Shown in pieces: positions 36,305-40,880 of a stretch of 40,880 nt of DNA (positions within the stretch are counted from its first letter, which is position 1; every line of letters begins with the position of its first letter). The stretch lies in the IMG/VR virus record IMGVR_UViG_3300030061_001881, positions 1 to 40,880 of that record. One strand, given 5' to 3'. Source of the DNA: a virus. A model generated the notes under the pieces. That model ran no database searches, was not told where the DNA came from, and saw nothing but the letters and a program-made list of their open reading frames with translations. The position numbers and the translations under genes are program-made.

Positions 36305-37705
36305 ATGAGAGAAGTAAAGAGTTACCAAGCAGTCAAAAAGTTCCCAATCTTTGCAGGATACATTGACCATTTTAATCAAACATCGATTGACAATGACATA
36401 CCCGGTATGTTATCATTCTTCTTTATTCAAGGTCAAGTGTCAGTTCCTTATGTTAGAATACCTTGGGGTTCAAGTCATTTAGACCCTAGAGTACATACTT
36501 TCTGGATTCAGTCTAGTAGAACTGGAAAATCTATTGCATGGGAATTTATTGGTGACGTGTTGGCTGACGTTGGTGTACCTTCAGACTTGTATACAACTGG
36601 TACTGATGCTGGTTTAATTGGTGGTTTTGAGGTAGTACAACATGAAGACGGTACTAAAGAAGACATACTGAAAGAAGGTATGCTGACAGGTAGAAAAGCA
36701 CTGAACTTCGATGAAGGTTCTATCATACTAAATCCTAACAAACATAGTCAAGAAACTGTTTTGTATCTCCAATCTGCTTGTAATCCAGTAGGTAGTAATA
36801 ATAACAAATTAGTAAAACATACTAAAGTAGGTCGTATAGAAACTGAATCATTAGTATCATTATGGATTACTACATATCCACCTAGTGGAGTTAAAGAATA
36901 TGTATTAACAAAAGGTATATTTCAAAGAGTATTGTTATATTGGTCTCACTGGAATTTAGATAGAAGAAAGGCAGTGAGTCACACTAGAAGCGAGTCGGCA
37001 TTTAGAATAATGCCAAAAATGAAAATTAGTTATGATGATATTACTGAATATTTTAAAGCACTAGAATTAAGATTGAGAAATAAAGTGTTAGAAGAAACAC
37101 AAACATCTTTTGTAGAATGGGATGGTATGGACAGAGATACCCAAGAAGACTTACTACAATCATGTATGAATAGAATATTTTCAGCAGAAGAATCTACATT
37201 CTATCCCGCATTGTATGATGCTATTGAAGATTATTATGATTTATTAGTAGGGTTAAATCCAGCAATCACAGAAGTTGTTGCATCTTTCGTACCTGCTATG
37301 GAAAATAACACGGTGATATTTGCTACACATATGGCAATGATGGATAATTCATGGGTTGTGACAGGAGACCATGTTGATATGGCTAAAGATATATTATATG
37401 ATTTATTTAAAGCATTGATATTGTGGTTAGAAGACGAAGTTGAAATAGGACCAAAGGTAGCACAAAAAGCACAACAAAGAGGAAAATGGGTCATTGCATC
37501 TCAACAAGTAGAGAAAATAGAGTTAGGTAACAAGGGTGAAGGTTGGCAAATGAAGAGTAAAGTAATCAAAGTTTATGAAACACAAAACGATTGTTCACGA
37601 GGGAGTGCGTATAACAATTTTGATAAATGGGGTGAATCTTTGTTCGATGTAGCGAAGGATGGGCGTACAGTGTTCATTAGGCTCAAAGAAGGGATTGACA
37701 AATGA
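36305..37705 (+). CDS. AAA+ ATPase, possible replicative helicase (466 aa)
   Basis: GAGGT precedes ATG 36305 by six bases. QSSRTGKS at 69-76 is a P-loop lacking its first Gly; LNFD136E137 is the Walker B; LWITTYPPSG looks like sensor 1; FQRVLLYWSHW holds a possible arginine finger. The N-terminal 60 residues and the long helical C-terminus fit an MCM- or D5-like ring ATPase, and the genome segment lacks any other hexameric helicase candidate. The family is not certain: it could also be a DUF3987-type ATPase. Confidence 0.62.
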   Translation: MREVKSYQAVKKFPIFAGYIDHFNQTSIDNDIPGMLSFFFIQGQVSVPYVRIPWGSSHLDPRVHTFWIQSSRTGKSIAWEFIGDVLADVGVPSDLYTTGTDAGLIGGFEVVQHEDGTKEDILKEGMLTGRKALNFDEGSIILNPNKHSQETVLYLQSACNPVGSNNNKLVKHTKVGRIETESLVSLWITTYPPSGVKEYVLTKGIFQRVLLYWSHWNLDRRKAVSHTRSESAFRIMPKMKISYDDITEYFKALELRLRNKVLEETQTSFVEWDGMDRDTQEDLLQSCMNRIFSAEESTFYPALYDAIEDYYDLLVGLNPAITEVVASFVPAMENNTVIFATHMAMMDNSWVVTGDHVDMAKDILYDLFKALILWLEDEVEIGPKVAQKAQQRGKWVIASQQVEKIELGNKGEGWQMKSKVIKVYETQNDCSRGSAYNNFDKWGESLFDVAKDGRTVFIRLKEGIDK

Positions 37706-38307
37706 ATAAAGTGATGGCATTAGATATAGAAACAACAAATTTTTCTTGGGAAATTGGTGGGTGGAATAATAAAAATATGTTCGATACATCAGTAGTTGCA
37801 ACATGGGATGGGAATGATGCCCATATATTTTGTAAAGAAGATATTACTGTAGGAGGAGCAATTGTACACCCCTTACACCCGCAAATTTTAGGAGACCATA
37901 TTACAAAACACATACAAGAGGGAGGACAGATTTTAGGACATAACATTATGGGTTTTGATTTTCCCGTACTAAAAGAGTCATTAGATTGTTGGGCTATAGG
38001 TGATGTTATGAGTAAATCAGAAAACATTATTGATACTAAAAATTTAGTTGCTAAAGCAGCAATTGGTAATAAAGTAGAAACTAGTTTACAGTCGCTTTCA
38101 AGATGTACTTTAGAAATGCAAAAAAGTATGTCTAGTATTGATGCACCCACTGCTTGGAGAAATGGTAAGTATAATGAAGTAGCAGAATACTGCCTCAAAG
38201 ATAGTAAATTAACATTCGATTTGTACATGTATGGTAAAGACAATGGTATTATAAAATCTAGGTCTTTAGAAACAGGTGCGATAATTGAAATACCCGTAGA
38301 ATGGTGA
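37702..38307 (+). CDS. DEDDy 3'-5' exonuclease (RNase H-like fold)
   Basis: 201 residues. LD8-I-E10 (Exo I), N81IMGFD86 (Exo II) and Y163CLKD167 (Exo III) give all four acidic residues and the Tyr of a DEDDy exonuclease. It may proofread or process ends; the PolB in this window has an altered Exo II motif, so a helper role is conceivable. Overlaps the AAA+ gene by four bases. Confidence 0.88.
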   Translation: MNKVMALDIETTNFSWEIGGWNNKNMFDTSVVATWDGNDAHIFCKEDITVGGAIVHPLHPQILGDHITKHIQEGGQILGHNIMGFDFPVLKESLDCWAIGDVMSKSENIIDTKNLVAKAAIGNKVETSLQSLSRCTLEMQKSMSSIDAPTAWRNGKYNEVAEYCLKDSKLTFDLYMYGKDNGIIKSRSLETGAIIEIPVEW

Positions 38308-38311
38308 TATA

Positions 38312-39805
38312 ATGAAAGATGAAAGAATGAACCCCTTACAAAATAATATAAGAGCAGCAAGAACGATTGTAGATACTGTCAAAAGTACACTTGGTCCAAT
38401 GGGTCGAGATAAGATGATGGTTGATGCTGGTGGTGATACAATAATCACCAATGATGGTGCAACAATACTAAGAGAATTAGATGTTAGTCACCCCGGTGCA
38501 AAAATGATGGTTGATATTGCTAAAACGCAAGAAGCATTGTGTTATGATGGTACAACATCTACTGTAATACTGGCAGGTCAATTATTAGCAGATTCAGAAA
38601 ATCTTTTCACAAAAGGATTACATCCCAACTTAGTATGTAAAGGATATAATCAAGCGGCTACTATGGCTATTGACTTCTTAGATAATCGACTATCTTATGA
38701 AGCAAATGAGCAAGAAATATTACAAATAGCAAAAACCTCTGTTACTGGAAAAACATTAGAAGCAGCAATAGACCAAGTGTCTAAACTATGTGTTGAAGCA
38801 GTTAATGTCGCAGGGAGTGCAGATAAAGTGAAAGTTGTTGGATTGGCTGGTGGTGCATTATCTGATTCTTATTTCTTCAACGGTGTTGTAGTCAACAAAG
38901 ATTTTGTTTATGAAGTACAGGAAGAAAATCTTTCTAATGTTATATTACTTAACACTGGTTTAGAACCTGTAAAGAGAGAAGAAAATGTTACAGTGCAAGT
39001 AGATATGAAAGGTTACAATGCATTTAAGAAAAGTGACACAGATGATTTACTCACACAAGCAAAAAGAATTGGTAATATGTTACCAAATGGTGGTGTGGTG
39101 TTCATTAGAGATGGAGTTACCGATGATGTTGCTGCTTACTTAGCAAAACAAAATATAGCAATTGTTAGAAGAGTACCTGAATCATCAATGAAAGCATTAG
39201 GATTAGCATTAGGTTCTCGTATAGCACAGACTCCTGATGATATAGAGAATGTGATTTCAGGTCTAATAAAAAGAAAGACGTTTAATGAAATAAATTATTT
39301 ATTCGTTAGTGGAAAAGTTGAATCTAATCAGTCAACATTAATTTTGAGAGGAGCAACAAGTTCAACTCTTGATGAAGTCGCTCGTGGTTTTGATGATGCA
39401 TTAGGCGTAGTGTCTTTGGTATTAAATGGAGGGAAAATTGTTACAGGTGGTGGGTCTACATATGCGGCTTTGGCTAATCATTTGAGAATGAAGGCTAATA
39501 CTGTCGAGGGTAGAGCACAGATGGCTATTAACGCATTTGCAGATTCTTTAGAAATACTACCAGCAACTATAGCGGAGAACGCAGGACACGACCCATTGGA
39601 TGTAATTCTCGATATGAGACACGCTATATCAGATGGCGACTATCATATGGGTGTTAATGTAGAAGAGGGTGGTATTACAAATATGTTGGAAGGTGGTGTT
39701 GTTGAACCCTGCGATTTGGTAAGACAAGCAATTCTTAGTGCAACTGAAGTTACAACTGCAATATTAAAAATTGACGATATTATTGCAAAAAGAGGCATAG
39801 AGTGA
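38312..39805 (+). CDS. Thermosome subunit (group II chaperonin)
   Basis: 497 residues, somewhat shorter than host thermosome subunits (about 540). Diagnostic motifs are TLGPMGRDKMMVD, TNDGATIL, and D79GTTS in the ATPase domain, and VTGGGSTYAAL in the C-terminal equatorial part. The apical and intermediate domains are present but have diverged. Group II chaperonins fold proteins in an ATP-driven double ring. A virus copy could fold abundant virion proteins or mix with host subunits. Group II chaperonin is, to my knowledge, a reported magrovirus feature. Confidence 0.93.
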   Translation: MKDERMNPLQNNIRAARTIVDTVKSTLGPMGRDKMMVDAGGDTIITNDGATILRELDVSHPGAKMMVDIAKTQEALCYDGTTSTVILAGQLLADSENLFTKGLHPNLVCKGYNQAATMAIDFLDNRLSYEANEQEILQIAKTSVTGKTLEAAIDQVSKLCVEAVNVAGSADKVKVVGLAGGALSDSYFFNGVVVNKDFVYEVQEENLSNVILLNTGLEPVKREENVTVQVDMKGYNAFKKSDTDDLLTQAKRIGNMLPNGGVVFIRDGVTDDVAAYLAKQNIAIVRRVPESSMKALGLALGSRIAQTPDDIENVISGLIKRKTFNEINYLFVSGKVESNQSTLILRGATSSTLDEVARGFDDALGVVSLVLNGGKIVTGGGSTYAALANHLRMKANTVEGRAQMAINAFADSLEILPATIAENAGHDPLDVILDMRHAISDGDYHMGVNVEEGGITNMLEGGVVEPCDLVRQAILSATEVTTAILKIDDIIAKRGIE

Positions 39806-39981
39806 TGAAGAAACTTTCTGAGCGATTAAAAGTATCTTGTAGAAAATGTAACCACAAACACATACCTATCAGGATTTCTGGAAGATTTCACGATGAAAAA
39901 AGAACAAGAGTATACATTTGGAAATGTAGAGAATGTGGTCATCTTTGGGAAGATTCTGTGTTCAAAAAAATTATAAAATAA
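39805..39981 (+). CDS. Zinc-ribbon protein (58 aa)
   Basis: CRKC (12-15) and CREC (41-44) with a basic, strand-forming middle (HIPIRISGRFHDEKRTRVYI) and GHLWEDS after the second pair: a full zinc ribbon like those in archaeal transcription or replication factors. ATG 39805 overlaps the chaperonin stop. Last gene of this run before a hairpin. Confidence 0.7.
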   Translation: MKKLSERLKVSCRKCNHKHIPIRISGRFHDEKRTRVYIWKCRECGHLWEDSVFKKIIK

Positions 39982-40007
39982 AACCTCTTAGCGTTTGTCG
40001 GGGGTTT
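39981..40007 (+). terminator. Weak hairpin after the zinc-ribbon gene
   Basis: AAACCTC (39981-39987) pairs with GGGGTTT (40001-40007), with one G-T pair and a 13-base loop. Only a short T-rich stretch follows, so termination may be partial. Confidence 0.45.
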
Positions 40008-40052
40008 CTACATTTTAAAAACAGTTTGCAACATATTTTCTTTTATAACATC

Positions 40053-40125
40053 GTTCTATACATCTTATCGTGTATTACCCGCCGTAGAACAGGGGTACTT
40101 CTTTCTCCTCTGATACTGTTCCCCC
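40053..40125. other. Non-coding stretch with possible RNA structure
   Basis: GTTCTA (40053-40058) pairs with TAGAAC (40085-40090), and inside it ATACA with TGTAT. A second stem joins GGGG and AC (40092-40098) to GT and CCCC (40118-40124) with one mismatch. No reading frame is credible here. A tRNA fold was considered and does not fit. Confidence 0.35.
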
Positions 40126-40168
40126 TCTCTTTCTTATGATGCAGGAAAGGGAAATATAGAAGAACCGT

Positions 40169-40187
40169 TGGTGTAATTTTTACACCA
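40169..40187. repeat. Perfect inverted repeat at a start codon
   Basis: TGGTGTAA (40169-40176) and TTACACCA (40180-40187) are exact inverses around TTT. The last A is the first base of the ATG at 40187. It could be an operator or a hairpin that blocks the start. Confidence 0.6.
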
Positions 40188-40270
40188 TGCCAAAAGGTTG
40201 GATAACTAATAAACCCATGAGGGAAGCCTTTCTAAATTGGTTTGGCAAAACAGAAGAGGATTTTAAATGA
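40187..40270 (+). CDS. Microprotein (27 aa)
   Basis: MPKGWITNKPMREAFLNWFG and a short acidic end. First of a chain of tiny overlapping genes. No ribosome site, because the inverted repeat occupies that place. The chain of overlaps and the aromatic composition support it weakly. Confidence 0.45.
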   Translation: MPKGWITNKPMREAFLNWFGKTEEDFK

Positions 40271-40350
40271 AAGATAGAAAACATCACAACGGGTCATGTA
40301 AGTGGATAAAAGAATTTATGGAAGAAACATTTAGAGGTTGGGATGAATGA
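40267..40350 (+). CDS. Microprotein (27 aa)
   Basis: Overlaps the previous stop as ATGA. Sequence MKDRKHHNGSCKWIKEFMEE then TFRGWDE. Basic start, helical end. GAGGTTGGG in its last codons could serve the next gene. Function unknown. Confidence 0.45.
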   Translation: MKDRKHHNGSCKWIKEFMEETFRGWDE

Positions 40351-40499
40351 ACTTTAACATAGACAATACTATGAAATTTTTAGAAAGTGATATTCCAGTA
40401 AGTTTAGATTCTCCGGTTTTTTCATTAATATTCTTCATAGCCACAATGACCATGATTGTTGGTAATATAATCTATAGGTGGAATATTAATCGTGAATGA
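40347..40499 (+). CDS. Single-pass membrane microprotein (50 aa)
   Basis: Residues 24-43 (VFSLIFFIATMTMIVGNIIY) form one membrane segment, after a polar N-terminus of 23 residues and before a short basic tail (RWNINRE). The overlaps and the clear hydrophobic segment make it the best supported gene in this chain. Confidence 0.58.
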   Translation: MNFNIDNTMKFLESDIPVSLDSPVFSLIFFIATMTMIVGNIIYRWNINRE

Positions 40500-40560
40500 T
40501 ATTAATTGGGATTATTGGGAAATAATATTGGAAGGTATGATTAATGAACAAAATAGATAA
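40492..40560 (+). CDS. Possible microprotein, GTG start (22 aa)
   Basis: GTG 40492 opens a 22-residue frame (MNDINWDYWEIILEGMINEQ, then Asn-Arg) overlapping both neighbours. GGAAGG inside it can serve the next gene. It may be real or only a spacer. Confidence 0.3.
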   Translation: MNDINWDYWEIILEGMINEQNR

Positions 40561-40621
40561 AGCATTTTGGACTTTATCAAATAAGTTCTTTGTATGGTTG
40601 GCTCTTAGAAAAAAGAATTAA
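40544..40621 (+). CDS. Microprotein (25 aa), last + strand gene
   Basis: MNKIDKAFWTLSNKFFVWLA then LRKKN: an amphipathic or membrane-associated helix with a basic tail. Its stop TAA (40619-40621) overlaps the stop of the minus-strand gene (40618-40620), the two sharing the palindrome TTAA. Confidence 0.45.
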   Translation: MNKIDKAFWTLSNKFFVWLALRKKN

Positions 40622-40836
40622 ACCCAAGAAGGTTTTGTTGGAAAATTAGCATAACAATCTTCGGGATTATTATATGCCGCAGGTAAATCTAACAAAGCAG
40701 TTCTATATGTTGCTAGTTCTGCTTTCTGTGTATCTGTTAATCCTGCATATACTAATGTCAATTGATATTTATCAATTACTCTTAATGCACTATTTCTATC
40801 TTGCCTCAAATAATCCCATTCTGCTTCAGTAACCAT
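40618..40836 (-). CDS. Tail-assembly-chaperone-like protein (72 aa)
   Basis: On the minus strand from ATG 40836 (a TTG two codons earlier is in frame). WDYLRQDRNSALRVIDKYQL, then TDTQKAELATYRTALLDLP and FPTKPSW match the small family of phage tail-assembly chaperone or fibre-assembly proteins (RN-x-L-L ... LT-xx-Q-xx-x-xx-YR-xx-L-xx-LP ... W-P-xx-P). This is the first sign of the structural module, read towards the replication genes. GGAG lies 12 bases upstream. Confidence 0.7.
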   Translation of the reverse strand: MVTEAEWDYLRQDRNSALRVIDKYQLTLVYAGLTDTQKAELATYRTALLDLPAAYNNPEDCYANFPTKPSWV

Positions 40837-40838
40837 AA

Positions 40839-40880
40839 TCAATCAAACTCCACGTATAAAACACCCGTAGTATCTCCCAT
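40839..40880 (-). CDS. C-terminal end of a minus-strand gene, cut by window edge
   Basis: The minus strand is open from the window edge and reads MGDTTGVLYVEFD before TGA (40841-40839), two bases before the ATG of the tail-chaperone-like gene. It is probably the end of a virion or tail-fibre gene. Only 13 codons are visible, so nothing more can be said. Confidence 0.45.
   Translation of the reverse strand: MGDTTGVLYVEFD

Noticed and set aside
37683-38360. Minus-strand frame of 225 codons
   Set aside because: It mirrors the DEDD exonuclease gene, which has complete motifs on the + strand; long antisense frames are expected with this codon use.
40053-40125. tRNA gene
   Set aside because: No T-arm consensus, no anticodon arm of proper size and no acceptor stem of seven pairs.
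1-40880. CRISPR array, integrase or insertion sequence
   Set aside because: No regularly spaced repeats and no tyrosine recombinase or transposase motifs were seen; the Cas4-like gene stands without Cas1 or Cas2.

Overview
The window reads as the early/replication half of a tailed double-stranded DNA virus of a marine archaeon. The DNA is AT-rich. About 80 short, tightly packed genes run almost entirely on the + strand and are joined by ATGA-type overlaps and Shine-Dalgarno sites. The promoters are archaeal TATA boxes, and several lie 27-29 nt from a leaderless start codon. The replication proteins are of archaeal type: B-family DNA polymerase, PCNA, RFC small subunit, a primase with PriS-like and PriL-like parts, an XPF/ERCC4 nuclease, and a group II chaperonin (thermosome). 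From general knowledge this gene set matches magroviruses, the proposed viruses of Marine Group II Euryarchaeota (Poseidoniales). No capsid, portal or terminase gene lies in the window, so the assignment is an inference.

Layout. (1) 1-1022: a single gene with its own promoter and a hairpin at the predicted mRNA 5' end. (2) 1023-1655: a non-coding region dense with hairpins, inverted repeats and two strong hairpins/terminators. (3) 1656-9211: small unknown genes, an ArdC-type antirestriction protein and a SNF2-family helicase, ended by a terminator at 9238. (4) 9338-15510: a five-gene cassette with two large orphan proteins. One looks like a PPDK/PEP-synthase-type ATP-grasp plus phosphohistidine swivel protein, and it is followed by a Cys-based phosphatase with a zinc ribbon. 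(5) 15511-25402: a long chain of small accessory genes, including a PC4-like protein, winged-helix and zinc-finger candidates and conserved phage orphans. (6) 25410-36218: the replication core (RFC, a possible SSB, RecA-like ATPase, PolB, PCNA, a Cas4/RecB-like nuclease, primase, ERCC4 nuclease). (7) 36214-39981: AAA+ ATPase, DEDD exonuclease, thermosome and a zinc ribbon. (8) 40187-40621: a string of very small genes that meets, tail to tail, minus-strand genes resembling tail-assembly genes; this is probably the border with the structural module.

Regulation is the clearest unusual signal. Nine TATA elements fall into two classes that share TATATAAA. In one the box is followed directly by GGTCTAGTA; in the other it is followed, after 3 nt, by ACAT and two or three further partly conserved bases. 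The strongest candidates for something undescribed are the phosphotransfer-like cassette at 9427-15510, the two-class promoter system, and the structured non-coding region at 1060-1572 with an AT-rich element that recurs at 36240.
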